Shown in pieces: positions 6,733-14,605 of a stretch of DNA of 19,380 bases. The notes under the pieces were generated by a model. It was not told the origin of the DNA, did no database searches, and worked only from the letters and a program-made list of their open reading frames with translations. The translations under genes and the position numbers were made by a program. The stretch spans positions 1 to 19,380 of the forward strand of contig JAZROP010000027.1 in assembly GCA_045648785.1 (NCBI GenBank), in the 5' to 3' direction. Numbering within the stretch: position 1 is the first letter of the stretch; each line of letters begins with the position of its first letter. Origin of the DNA: RGIG7450 sp045648785 (GTDB lineage Bacteria > Bacillota > Clostridia > RUG12999).

Positions 6733-6762
6733 AAAAAATCCCCGACATTTTGTCGGGGATTT
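6733..6762 (-). terminator. Intrinsic terminator after ftsZ
   Basis: AAATCCCCGACA (6736-6747... stem core 6738-6747) pairs with TGTCGGGGATTT (6751-6762), giving a GC-rich 10 to 12 base-pair stem with a three-base loop. On the minus strand it is followed by a run of T residues (complement of 6733-6738). It lies 11 bases after the ftsZ stop codon and closes the dcw cluster. Confidence 0.88.
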
Positions 6763-6772
6763 AATAATTCAA

Positions 6773-7957
6773 TTAGTCTTTATTTCCGGAAAGCCAGGGT
6801 GGAATTTCAAGGCCTTCATCATCCTGCTGAGCGGGAGCTGCCGGTTTCTGATATGAAGGATAATAACCGGTTGTTCTAGACTGAGCTTTATTGTAGAAAT
6901 CATCTACTCTCTGGGAATATGTGGGTTTTGTGTCCTTGGGAATAAAGGAAGGTTCTTCCTTTGCTGCGGGCTGTTGAGCTGAGAAGAAAGGAATTGCTTT
7001 GGGAGCAGGTTCTTCAAAGCCTGTAGCAATAACTGTAATGATGATTTCGTCATCAAGTGATGGATCCATAGCAATACCGTAAATAAATGTAGCGGATTCG
7101 TCTATGTAACTCTTAACAATTTCTGCTGCCTGAGCTGCTTCAAACAGACCAAGATCGCTACCGCCTGTGATATTAAGGAGAACACCTCTTGCACCGTCGA
7201 TTGTAGTTTCAAGAAGCGGACTGTTAATAGCCATTTTAACAGCAATTTCTGCTTTGTCGTCACCCTTTGCACGACCGATACCCATATGAGCAAGACCACG
7301 GTCTTTCATAACGGTTGTAACATCGGCAAAGTCAAGGTTGATTTCACCATCGTTGGTGATAACATCGGCAATACCCTGAATACCCTGACGAAGAACATCG
7401 TCGGACATTAAGAATGCATCCTTAATGGTTGTCTTTTTATCTGCTATCATGAGCAGTCTGTCATTAGGGATGATAACGAGAGTATCAACATTATTTTTGA
7501 GTGCAATGATACCTTCTTCAGCCTGGGATGTTCTTACTTTACCTTCAAAACTAAAAGGTTTTGTAACTACACCGATTGTGAGAATACCCATGCTTTTTGC
7601 AATTTCAGCAATAACGGGAGCTGCGCCTGTACCTGTACCGCCGCCCATTCCGGCAGTAACAAATACCATGTCGGCACCTTTTAATGCTGCCTGAATTTCT
7701 TCTTTGCTTTCTTCAGCACTCTTTTTACCAATTTCTGGATTAGCACCTGCACCAAGTCCCTTTGTGAGCTTTTCGCCAATCTGAATTTTTGTTTCAGCGT
7801 TTGAGCGCGCAAGAATAGGTTTGTCTGTATTTACTACGATAAATTCTATGCCCTTAACACCGCGTTCAAGCATACGATTAACAGCGTTATTACCACCGCC
7901 GCCAACGCCTACTACTTTAATAATAGCCGTGTTGTCAAATTTTTCAAATTCTGACAT
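6773..7957 (-). CDS. ftsZ: Cell division GTPase FtsZ
   Basis: FtsZ, 394 residues, the tubulin-like GTPase that polymerises at mid-cell into the Z ring and recruits the divisome. The nucleotide-binding glycines GVGGGGNNAVNRM lie at residues 17-29, the tubulin signature GGGTGTG at 105-111, and the T7 synergy loop NLDFADV at 207-213, with Asp209 and Asp212 for GTP hydrolysis. The globular part ends near 320. A Pro/Gln-rich linker and the short conserved tail GLEIPPWLS follow, the site normally bound by partner proteins. The start is ATG 7957 with GGAGG at 7966-7970. A frame opening at 7990 has no ribosome binding site. It is the last gene of the cluster, with a promoter candidate in the preceding gap and a terminator at 6733-6762. 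No ftsA is seen beside it. Confidence 0.98.
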   Translation of the reverse strand: MSEFEKFDNTAIIKVVGVGGGGNNAVNRMLERGVKGIEFIVVNTDKPILARSNAETKIQIGEKLTKGLGAGANPEIGKKSAEESKEEIQAALKGADMVFVTAGMGGGTGTGAAPVIAEIAKSMGILTIGVVTKPFSFEGKVRTSQAEEGIIALKNNVDTLVIIPNDRLLMIADKKTTIKDAFLMSDDVLRQGIQGIADVITNDGEINLDFADVTTVMKDRGLAHMGIGRAKGDDKAEIAVKMAINSPLLETTIDGARGVLLNITGGSDLGLFEAAQAAEIVKSYIDESATFIYGIAMDPSLDDEIIITVIATGFEEPAPKAIPFFSAQQPAAKEEPSFIPKDTKPTYSQRVDDFYNKAQSRTTGYYPSYQKPAAPAQQDDEGLEIPPWLSGNKD

Positions 7958-7998
7958 AATATTATCCTCCTTAGTTATATCTGCATACATATAAATAT

Positions 7999-8027
7999 AT
8001 TATACACTATATTAAATAAAAAAACAA
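7999..8027 (-). promoter_or_regulatory. Candidate own promoter of ftsZ
   Basis: On the minus strand TTGTTT (complement of 8022-8027) and a perfect -10 TATAAT (complement of 7999-8004) are 17 bases apart. The inferred transcription start near 7992 gives a leader of about 35 bases containing the ribosome binding site. The 79-base gap between sbp and ftsZ is long for this tightly packed cluster, which fits an additional promoter that raises FtsZ levels. Confidence 0.6.
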
Positions 8028-8036
8028 GAGCTTTTT

Positions 8037-8405
8037 TTATTTTTCTTCATCTAAATCAATATTTTGCAGATAAACCTTTCTTTTTGTAAGCAAAAGTCTG
8101 CGGATTGCGGCACTGTTTGAAAAAATTCTTGTGCCGAAAACTATAATTGTTGCAAGACTTAAATCTACGCCCAACAGATTTCCAATCCATGTGAGTAATG
8201 CGGCAAAAGCTGCATTAATAAAAAATCCGGAAAAAAATATGTTGCTGTTAAAGGTTTTCTGCAGATGGGAAAGCCATGCTCCTACGACAGAATCTATTGA
8301 TGCAAGTATTGCAATGGCAAGATACTGTGAATAGGCGGGTGGTATCTGTATACCTGAGATAAGTCCCAGAAATATTCCCAAAAGCAGTCCTAATACTGCC
8401 CACAT
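8037..8405 (-). CDS. sbp: Small basic protein (Sbp, DUF1290 family)
   Basis: A 122-residue integral membrane protein of the small-basic-protein family, encoded next to ftsZ or ftsA in many Bacillota and Actinomycetota. About four hydrophobic segments are visible, near residues 2-20, 24-42, 55-78 and 82-95, followed by a basic stretch (RRLLLTKRK, 102-110) and an acidic end. Family features are the start VLGLLLGIFLGL and the stretch AILASIDSVVGAW (32-44). The molecular role is not established; position implies a link to division. ATG 8405 has AAGG eight bases upstream. It lies 27 bases after the DUF881 gene. Confidence 0.88.
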   Translation of the reverse strand: MWAVLGLLLGIFLGLISGIQIPPAYSQYLAIAILASIDSVVGAWLSHLQKTFNSNIFFSGFFINAAFAALLTWIGNLLGVDLSLATIIVFGTRIFSNSAAIRRLLLTKRKVYLQNIDLDEEK

Positions 8406-8432
8406 GGCGCAAACCTTCTTTCTTTATATAAC

Positions 8433-9161
8433 TTAATCTTCTTTTCTTTTTGCAGTGGTAACATGCTTGAAAGTTACCGTGCCGGAATATGCTTTCATAT
8501 CAATTCTGTCTGACTTCTGAATGGTGACACCAATATTCCAGCTTCTAAGTTCGCTTACAATACCGCCTGTCATATTTAGTGCACTTTCTAAAGTAGTGCT
8601 GTCGCCAATAGCTTTTATCACAAATGGGGCACCGCTTCGTGCATTGTTTACAATTACTACAGGTCCTACACATCTGATTGCGGTGGTGGAGACAACTCGT
8701 TCGCCATTTATTGAAACGGCTTCCGCACCGGCAGCTAAAAGCTCGTTTACAAGCGAGCGCATATCGCTGTCATGAATTATGGAATACTCAGCAGGAACTG
8801 ATGGGTCGGGATTTTTTGCATCTCTTAAAGTAACAATAATCCCCGGGCCGTAAACATCAGTAAGTCCTGCAAGATTTTCGGCACGCAAAAGATCTGCCTC
8901 CATACCCTCATAGGCACTACCTGTCTGTTCTATGGATTCACGGTAGTTGTTAATTGTACTCTGCATTTGATTTATCTGGTCTTGCAGGGAAGTGTTTTTC
9001 TCCTGCTCAGAAAGAAACATTTTCTGAAGTTCTTCATACCTGGCGGAGGGAGAAGTATTGTTGAGCTGAACACTTTTGAACTGCACACTGACTGCAAAGC
9101 CTAAAAGTGCGCAAACAAGCAGCATAGAAAGTTTTGAAGCAATTTTTTGTTTGTCAATCAC
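8433..9161 (-). CDS. DUF881 family membrane-anchored protein (YlxW/YlxX-like)
   Basis: A 242-residue protein of the DUF881 family found in Gram-positive dcw clusters between divIB and sbp. It has one N-terminal membrane anchor (about residues 11-28), then a coiled-coil segment (about 38-95, rich in Glu, Gln and Asn), then the conserved globular domain with DVYGPGIIVTLRDA, ELLAAGAEAVSINGERVV and a C-terminal mixed strand region. It should face the outside of the cell. The biochemical role is unknown. The start is GTG 9161 with AAGGAG 11 bases upstream, a slightly long spacing; no better in-frame start exists. Many relatives have two DUF881 genes in a row, but only one is present here. Confidence 0.86.
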   Translation of the reverse strand: MIDKQKIASKLSMLLVCALLGFAVSVQFKSVQLNNTSPSARYEELQKMFLSEQEKNTSLQDQINQMQSTINNYRESIEQTGSAYEGMEADLLRAENLAGLTDVYGPGIIVTLRDAKNPDPSVPAEYSIIHDSDMRSLVNELLAAGAEAVSINGERVVSTTAIRCVGPVVIVNNARSGAPFVIKAIGDSTTLESALNMTGGIVSELRSWNIGVTIQKSDRIDMKAYSGTVTFKHVTTAKRKED

Positions 9162-9187
9162 GCCGGGTTCAACTCCTTAAGTAAAAA

Positions 9188-10015
9188 TTATTCTTGAGAG
9201 GAAGGCTCGTCCACTGTTTCAGCGGCTTGAGATTCTTCCTCGGGGTTTTCCTCTTTCTCACCGGGAAGTGAGGTGCTGTAAACTATTCTTTCGGGGGTGG
9301 ATACATCGAAATATCCTTCGGTAATATCGCCTGCACTGCGCAGACTTTCAGCAAAAGCCGCAACCTTATATTCAAGTTCTTCATCATTACCGAAAAAAAC
9401 AAGCACACCGTTTTCAAGCTCTGCCCATATATCAGTTCCCTCGGCAGTCAGTGACACATATGGGATGGAAAGAGCTTGGAGGTTAAGTTGATTTATATAT
9501 TTTAATATTACATCAAAACGGGTGGTTTCGTCAATAGAAATTTTTTCACCGACCTCACTTTTTTTTGATGTAAGCCCATAAATGACGGGCGTTATTTTGG
9601 GTTCTTCGGAAATTTCCATAACCTTGCCGGTTTCATCTATGGCAGCAAATCCGTTGGAAAGGGCAATGTTTGCGCAAACTTTACCTTCCTCAACTGTAAT
9701 TTTTACTTTGTTTGGAAAAACTCTGTTAATATCAGCAGATTTTACATAAGCAAGCTTTTCAATTCCGCCGATAGCACTTTTTTTGTTTATTTTAAGTATA
9801 TGATTGCCCTGAACTATTCCGGAAGCGTCTATGACAGATTGGGCGGAGGTTGCGGATGCACCCTCCACCTCAATATTTTTTACATTAAAAAAGGGTGTAC
9901 AGAATATGAATGCATAAATTGCGCCGATTATAATTATAAACTGCAAGGTTTTTATTATGCGCTTTCTGCGTTTTATCATCCGGTTTTTTTTGCGCTGTTG
10001 GGCACGGGTGGTCAT
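9188..10015 (-). CDS. divIB: Cell division protein DivIB/FtsQ (POTRA domain)
   Basis: A 275-residue bitopic divisome protein. A very basic cytoplasmic N-terminus (residues 1-22, e.g. KRRKRIIK) precedes one membrane span (about 23-40). The POTRA domain then runs from FFNVKNIEVEG (42-52) to the signature RVFPNKVKITVEEG (98-111), followed by the beta domain up to about residue 250. The last 25 residues are an acidic, probably disordered tail. DivIB/FtsQ binds FtsL and FtsB/DivIC and controls activation of the septal synthase FtsW-FtsI, whose genes are in the same cluster. ATG 10015 has a GGGAAG-type site upstream and follows murA by 16 bases. Confidence 0.92.
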   Translation of the reverse strand: MTTRAQQRKKNRMIKRRKRIIKTLQFIIIIGAIYAFIFCTPFFNVKNIEVEGASATSAQSVIDASGIVQGNHILKINKKSAIGGIEKLAYVKSADINRVFPNKVKITVEEGKVCANIALSNGFAAIDETGKVMEISEEPKITPVIYGLTSKKSEVGEKISIDETTRFDVILKYINQLNLQALSIPYVSLTAEGTDIWAELENGVLVFFGNDEELEYKVAAFAESLRSAGDITEGYFDVSTPERIVYSTSLPGEKEENPEEESQAAETVDEPSSQE

Positions 10016-10031
10016 ATGTATTCACTTCCCT

Positions 10032-11282
10032 TTAGATTTTTCTTATGTTTCCTCCTATGGAGGAGATAATTTTATCAAAATTCTCATATCCGCGTTCTAT
10101 ATAGCAAATGTTATCTATTTCGGTTTTACCTTCGGTAGTAAGGGCGGCAATTGCAAGGGCTGCACCACCACGAAGGTCGGGGGATGTAACACTTGCAGGA
10201 CGAAGCATATTCACCCCGCGTATTACGGCAATCCGGTCTTTTATGGTTATATCTGCGCCCATTTTTTTAAGCTCCGCAGCTGTGTTGAAACGATTTTCAA
10301 AAATTGTTTCATTTATAATTGAAGTCCCTTTCATGGTTGTGAGAGCAGCCATAAGCTGAGACTGTGCATCTGTTGGAAAACCAGGGTAGGGCATTGTCTG
10401 GACATTATCAGGACATTTAAGTCTGCCTTGGCAGAGTATATGCATTCTGTCCGGCTCGCAGCGAATGTTTGCACCGCTTTCCCTGAGCAAGGATGTAATA
10501 CTGCTTACATGGCCAGGGATTACTTTTTCAAGCGTAAGTTCTCCTCTTGTCGATGCTACCATGAACATCATGGTAGCGGCTACTATACGGTCGGACATAA
10601 TGGTTTTTTCTGTCGGAAAAAGGGCAGAAACCCCTTCGATTTCTATAACACTTGAGCCCGCACCGGTTATTTTTGCACCCATAAGATTGAGAAAATGTTG
10701 TAAATCAACTACTTCGGGCTCGCGGGCACAGTTTGTAATTACTGTTTTCCCTTTTTGCCTGCAGGCGAGAAGCATTAGATTTTCCGTAGCACCAACTGAG
10801 GGAAATCCAAGATGAATATGACCGGGTTTGAATTTGTCAAGCCGGCATTTTATAAATCCATCCTCTTCGGATATATCAACGCCAAGCTGACGGAAAGATT
10901 TAAGATGAATGTCTATCGGCCTGAGGCCCAGCTCGCAACCTCCCGGATAGCTACATTCGGTAACACCAAGACGGGCAAGAACTGCCCCTGTAAAAATTAC
11001 AGAGGAACGCATTTTACGCGTTAGCTCTTCCGGAATTACATATGTAGTTATCTGAGAAGAATCAATGGTGACGGTGTGACCGTCACGCTCTGTTTTGCAA
11101 CCGAGATGTTGCAGTATTTCAAGGGTTATTTTCACATCGTAAATATCGGGACAGTTGTGAATAACCGTCTTGCCTTCGGCAAGTACCGATGCGGCAAGAA
11201 TAGGTAAAACCGCGTTTTTTGCACCCTGAACAGTAATGGTGCCGCAAAGTGGGTTTCCTCCCTGAATTATGTATTTGCACAT
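10032..11282 (-). CDS. murA: UDP-N-acetylglucosamine 1-carboxyvinyltransferase MurA
   Basis: MurA, 416 residues, transfers enolpyruvate from PEP to UDP-GlcNAc, the first committed step of peptidoglycan synthesis. With the start at ATG 11282, catalytic residues fall almost exactly at E. coli positions: Lys22-Asn23 (GAKNAVLPIL), Cys116 in PGGCELGLRPID and Asp305 in GFPTDAQ. The active-site Cys is the fosfomycin target, so no Cys-to-Asp resistance change is present. A GTG start at 11297 would add five residues but overlaps the ribosome binding site GGAGG (11297-11301). From that site to ATG 11282 the spacing is long, about 14 bases. The site can be masked by an upstream inverted repeat (11297-11338). 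murA lies between murG and divIB in one transcript. Confidence 0.97.
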   Translation of the reverse strand: MCKYIIQGGNPLCGTITVQGAKNAVLPILAASVLAEGKTVIHNCPDIYDVKITLEILQHLGCKTERDGHTVTIDSSQITTYVIPEELTRKMRSSVIFTGAVLARLGVTECSYPGGCELGLRPIDIHLKSFRQLGVDISEEDGFIKCRLDKFKPGHIHLGFPSVGATENLMLLACRQKGKTVITNCAREPEVVDLQHFLNLMGAKITGAGSSVIEIEGVSALFPTEKTIMSDRIVAATMMFMVASTRGELTLEKVIPGHVSSITSLLRESGANIRCEPDRMHILCQGRLKCPDNVQTMPYPGFPTDAQSQLMAALTTMKGTSIINETIFENRFNTAAELKKMGADITIKDRIAVIRGVNMLRPASVTSPDLRGGAALAIAALTTEGKTEIDNICYIERGYENFDKIISSIGGNIRKI

Positions 11283-11296
11283 AGTGTTATAAGACA

Positions 11297-11338
11297 CCTC
11301 CGCAAAAAATAAAAGGTTTACTACATTCTATGCGGAGG
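11297..11338 (-). promoter_or_regulatory. Inverted repeat that can mask the murA ribosome binding site
   Basis: The minus-strand RNA contains CCTCCGCA (complement of 11331-11338) and, 26 bases later, TGCGGAGG (complement of 11297-11304). The second arm includes the murA Shine-Dalgarno sequence GGAGG. The eight-base-pair, GC-rich stem would sequester it. No U-tract follows the stem, so it is not an intrinsic terminator. A role in translational control is inferred. Confidence 0.5.
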
Positions 11339-11346
11339 AGGGTTTT

Positions 11347-12432
11347 TTAGTGACGGGTGAGTGCCAGTACCTCATCATATATAGCCCGGGAAGCGGCAGG
11401 TTTTGCCATTTTCAGGGCATTTGCACGAATAAGCTCTGCCCTTTTACTGTCGGAAAAAAGTCCAGAAACAGTATCGTAAAGCAGGTCTGCATTAAGCTCA
11501 TTCTCAAGAAGCATCACAGATGCACCTGCTGTCTGGAGTGCGGCAGCGTTATGCTCCTGATGATTATTTGTTACATAAGGAGAGGGGATAAGTACTGAGC
11601 ATTTTCCCATAGCACAAATTTCACTGATTGCAATAGCGCCGGCACGGCTGACAACAATGTCGGCTGCCGCCATAACAGTATCCATATTATATATATAGGG
11701 CGTTATTGTAATATTACTTAAGTTTTCACCTTCAAGTGTTTTGATGATTTCTTCGTAATATCTTTTTCCTGTACCCCATATTATGCGGAAATTATTTTCT
11801 TTTGTTTTTATAAGTTCAATCATAGTGTCATTGATTTTTTTTGCGCCAAGACTTCCACCGAATACAAGTAGGGTAGGCTCTGTTATTTTAAGCTCGTCCC
11901 TTGCAAGAGCGGGGTTTACATTTAATATACCCTCGCGCACGGGGTTACCGGTAAGGACTGCTTTGTTTTTTCGCGGGAGATATTTAATACTGTCCTCAAA
12001 GCTGACACAAATACGACTTACCACACGACTTAAAATTTTGGTGGTCATACCGGGAAAAACATTTTGTTCGTGTATAAGAGTAGGAATTTTCATCATTGCA
12101 GCGGAAAAAACAGCAGGTCCGCTTACATATCCGCCACAGCCTATAACTATATCGGGAGAAAAGTTTTTGATGATTTTGCGTGTTTCAGAAAGTCCTTTTG
12201 CAGCAAGAAAAACCGTTTTAAGATTAGACGGGCTGAGGCTGCGTTTAAATCCTGCAACCTTAATGCATGAAATGGGAAAGCCCTCTTTTGCGACGAGGTC
12301 GGTTTCCATGCCACCCTCTTTGCCGATAAAAAGCACTTCTCCACCGTGAGCGGTAATCTGTTTTGCGATAGCTATTGCAGGATTTATGTGTCCGGCAGTA
12401 CCGCCGGCGGTAACGATTGCTCTTATAGACAT
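11347..12432 (-). CDS. murG: Lipid II synthase MurG (GlcNAc transferase)
   Basis: MurG, 361 residues, the membrane-associated GT-B glycosyltransferase that adds GlcNAc from UDP-GlcNAc to lipid I to form lipid II on the inner face of the membrane. Visible landmarks are the N-terminal G-loop GGTAGHINPA (10-19; GGTGGH in E. coli), GCGGYVSGP (98-106), HEQN (121-124), TGNPVR (161-166), the second G-loop FGGSLGA (191-197), and the UDP-GlcNAc-binding stretch SRAGAIAISE (262-271) with NHQEHNA (290-296). ATG 12432 has AAGGA upstream with nine-base spacing. It follows ftsW by 14 bases. Length and motif order are as usual. Confidence 0.97.
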   Translation of the reverse strand: MSIRAIVTAGGTAGHINPAIAIAKQITAHGGEVLFIGKEGGMETDLVAKEGFPISCIKVAGFKRSLSPSNLKTVFLAAKGLSETRKIIKNFSPDIVIGCGGYVSGPAVFSAAMMKIPTLIHEQNVFPGMTTKILSRVVSRICVSFEDSIKYLPRKNKAVLTGNPVREGILNVNPALARDELKITEPTLLVFGGSLGAKKINDTMIELIKTKENNFRIIWGTGKRYYEEIIKTLEGENLSNITITPYIYNMDTVMAAADIVVSRAGAIAISEICAMGKCSVLIPSPYVTNNHQEHNAAALQTAGASVMLLENELNADLLYDTVSGLFSDSKRAELIRANALKMAKPAASRAIYDEVLALTRH

Positions 12433-12446
12433 GATTAAAAGTCCTT

Positions 12447-13625
12447 TCAGTTATGTTTTGTACTTTTTACAGTTTTTCTCTGGCGGGAAATGTTAAGCAG
12501 AATTCCCATTGAGGCAATTGTAAAAAACAGGTTGGTTCCGCCTGCACTGAAGAAAGGCAGAGGCATACCTGTTACCGGAAGGAGTGAGGTTACAACACAA
12601 ATATTTACTACAACCTGAACGAAAATAAGTGATGCAAGCCCCATACCGATGAGTGTGCCCAGTTTGTCGGGGGCTTCCATTGAGATTTTTATACATCTCA
12701 TTATGAGAAGGAAGAATAATAGAAGCACAAAAAATGCACCGACAAAACCGAGTTCCTCGCATATTACAGCGAATATAAAGTCATTGTGGGGTTCGGGAAT
12801 ATAAAGAGCTTTCTGAACGCTCTGACCGAGTCCTTTGCCAAACAGTCCGCCCGAGCCTATTGCGTAGAGTGATTGAATAACCTGCCAGCCGTCGCCTGTG
12901 GGGTCGCTGAACGGGTCTAAAAAGCTTGTAATTCGGCTTATACTGTAGTCGCTGGAGAATAAAAGAATTGTAATAAGTAGAACACCTACGGGAATAACTG
13001 CAATTAAGAATTTTAAGTTTGCTCCCGCTATAATTACTATTATGCCACATACTGCTGTAATAAGAAGTATTGCGCTTTTGTGAGGCTGAAGGATAAGCGG
13101 AATTATAACAATCAGTAACATAATTCCGTATGTCATCCAACTTGATTTGAAGTTGTTTAACGCCTCTTTGGTCTGACTTGAGCATACCTTTGCAAAAAAT
13201 AATATCCAGACAATTTTAGCAAGCTCGGAGGGCTGAAAAGAAAATCCGCCCAAATTAATCCATCTTTTTGCTCCGTTTAAATCCTCTGCTGAAAGCAGGG
13301 GTATAAAAAGCATAACCCATACAACGGCAATTGCGGTCAGTAAAATCTGGGGGGAGGTAAGAATGTGATAGTCGATTTTTGATAGCACAAGCATACCTAT
13401 AACACCAAGTATAGCCATAATAAGCTGTTTTTTCAAAAAATAAAGGCTGTCTCCCTGACGGTAGAGAGCTGTCACAGAGCTGGCGGATCCTACCATTATT
13501 AGACCAAACAGAACAATTATTACAAGTATTATTAAAAATTCCATGTCCATTCTGCCGCCAAAGGCAGGGGAGTCGTTTAATCGGGCAAATAAGCTTTTTT
13601 TACTTTTACTGGACAATGTGTTCAC
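12447..13625 (-). CDS. ftsW: SEDS-family peptidoglycan polymerase FtsW
   Basis: A 392-residue SEDS glycosyltransferase that polymerises lipid II at the septum together with its cognate class B PBP, encoded three genes upstream. About ten membrane spans are visible. Family motifs are GAKRWINLGGFSFQPSELAK (118-137), PEPHNDFIFAVICEELG (277-293) containing the essential Asp282, and PLPFFSAGGTN (355-365). The motif usually written QPDxGT reads QPHKSA (180-185). The frame opens with GTG 13625, two bases after the mraY stop. A TTG at 13616 is an alternative start because AGGGGTG lies six bases before it. Position beside mraY and murG favours FtsW over RodA or SpoVE, though SpoVE cannot be excluded from sequence alone. 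Confidence 0.93.
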   Translation of the reverse strand: MNTLSSKSKKSLFARLNDSPAFGGRMDMEFLIILVIIVLFGLIMVGSASSVTALYRQGDSLYFLKKQLIMAILGVIGMLVLSKIDYHILTSPQILLTAIAVVWVMLFIPLLSAEDLNGAKRWINLGGFSFQPSELAKIVWILFFAKVCSSQTKEALNNFKSSWMTYGIMLLIVIIPLILQPHKSAILLITAVCGIIVIIAGANLKFLIAVIPVGVLLITILLFSSDYSISRITSFLDPFSDPTGDGWQVIQSLYAIGSGGLFGKGLGQSVQKALYIPEPHNDFIFAVICEELGFVGAFFVLLLFFLLIMRCIKISMEAPDKLGTLIGMGLASLIFVQVVVNICVVTSLLPVTGMPLPFFSAGGTNLFFTIASMGILLNISRQRKTVKSTKHN

Positions 13626-13627
13626 CC

Positions 13628-14575
13628 CTAAAGACCTGCATATGCAATAACACAGAAAAGTGCTGTGAGGGCACAGAATACAAGGTCAATTTTTATTTCG
13701 GACCAGCCACACATTTCAAAATGGTGGTGGATAGGACTCATTTTAAAAATTCTTTTACCTGTAAGTTTAAAGGAAGCTACCTGTAAAATCACCGATAAAG
13801 CTTCAACTACATATATTAGGCCAGCAATAACAAGATAAAGAGACCAACCGTTTACAACTGCTGCCGCGGCTACAACTCCGCCTAAAAATAAAGAACCGGT
13901 GTCACCCATAAAAACAAGTGCTTTTGGCTTGTTATATAGCAGAAAACCTGCGAGCGCACCTGCTACAGCAATAACAAAAAGACCTGTCTGGTTATCTCCA
14001 ATAAGGCTTGCTGCCGCAGTGAAAAACAGGCAGACAATTATAGTGACGGAGGTTGCAAGTCCGTCTATTCCGTCTGTTAAGTTTACGGCATTCACACTGC
14101 CGATTATAACAAATACGGCAAATGGAATGTACCAGCCGCCAAGATTTAAAGCTATATCTGTAAATGGTATTTTAAGTGTAGTATCAATAATATTATTTTT
14201 GTAAAGCACCCATACAAAAAGAAGTGATGCAACAAACTGCAAGATAAGCTTTTGTATTTCGGTAAGACCGAGATTGCGTTTTTTTACAACCTTTATATAG
14301 TCGTCTATGAAACCAACAACACCAAAGGATACACTCAGGTAAAGAAGCATCATACCTTTAAGCGATGTGTGAAGCATAATAATACAGCTTACTGCTGCGG
14401 CAAAAATAAATATAATGCCGCCCATGGTTGGGGTTCCTGATTTTGTATTGTGCCAGGAGGGTCCTTCCTCTCGGATTTCCTGACCGAATTTAAGCTTTCT
14501 TAACACAGGCAGAACAAGCGGAGCTGCTATTGCAGACACAGCAAATGATACCAGTGCGGCAAATAAGTAATTCAT
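13628..14575 (-). CDS. mraY: Phospho-MurNAc-pentapeptide transferase MraY
   Basis: MraY, 315 residues, the polytopic enzyme that links phospho-MurNAc-pentapeptide to undecaprenyl phosphate to give lipid I. About ten hydrophobic spans are seen. Catalytic motifs are intact: GFIDDYIKV (88-96) with the aspartate pair 91-92, NLTDGIDGLA (165-174), VFMGDTGS (221-228) with the Mg-binding Asp225, and SPIHHHFE (280-287). ATG 14575 has AGGAG eight bases upstream. It sits directly between murE and ftsW; murF and murD, often found here, are missing. Confidence 0.97.
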   Translation of the reverse strand: MNYLFAALVSFAVSAIAAPLVLPVLRKLKFGQEIREEGPSWHNTKSGTPTMGGIIFIFAAAVSCIIMLHTSLKGMMLLYLSVSFGVVGFIDDYIKVVKKRNLGLTEIQKLILQFVASLLFVWVLYKNNIIDTTLKIPFTDIALNLGGWYIPFAVFVIIGSVNAVNLTDGIDGLATSVTIIVCLFFTAAASLIGDNQTGLFVIAVAGALAGFLLYNKPKALVFMGDTGSLFLGGVVAAAAVVNGWSLYLVIAGLIYVVEALSVILQVASFKLTGKRIFKMSPIHHHFEMCGWSEIKIDLVFCALTALFCVIAYAGL

Positions 14576-14605
14576 ACCGACATCTCCTATGCATTTATCA
14601 TGAGT

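Noticed and set aside
7958..7990. A longer FtsZ starting at 7990
   Set aside because: The extra residues overlap the promoter start region and the ribosome binding site GGAGG at 7966-7970, which belongs to ATG 7957.
11783..12349. A 188-codon plus-strand open frame opposite murG
   Set aside because: murG on the minus strand has all family motifs. The opposite frame has no family features and no plausible start signal.
11374..12432. GGTAGH instead of GGTGGH in MurG, considered as an active-site anomaly
   Set aside because: An Ala in this glycine loop is, as far as I know, a common variant in Bacillota, and all other motifs are intact.
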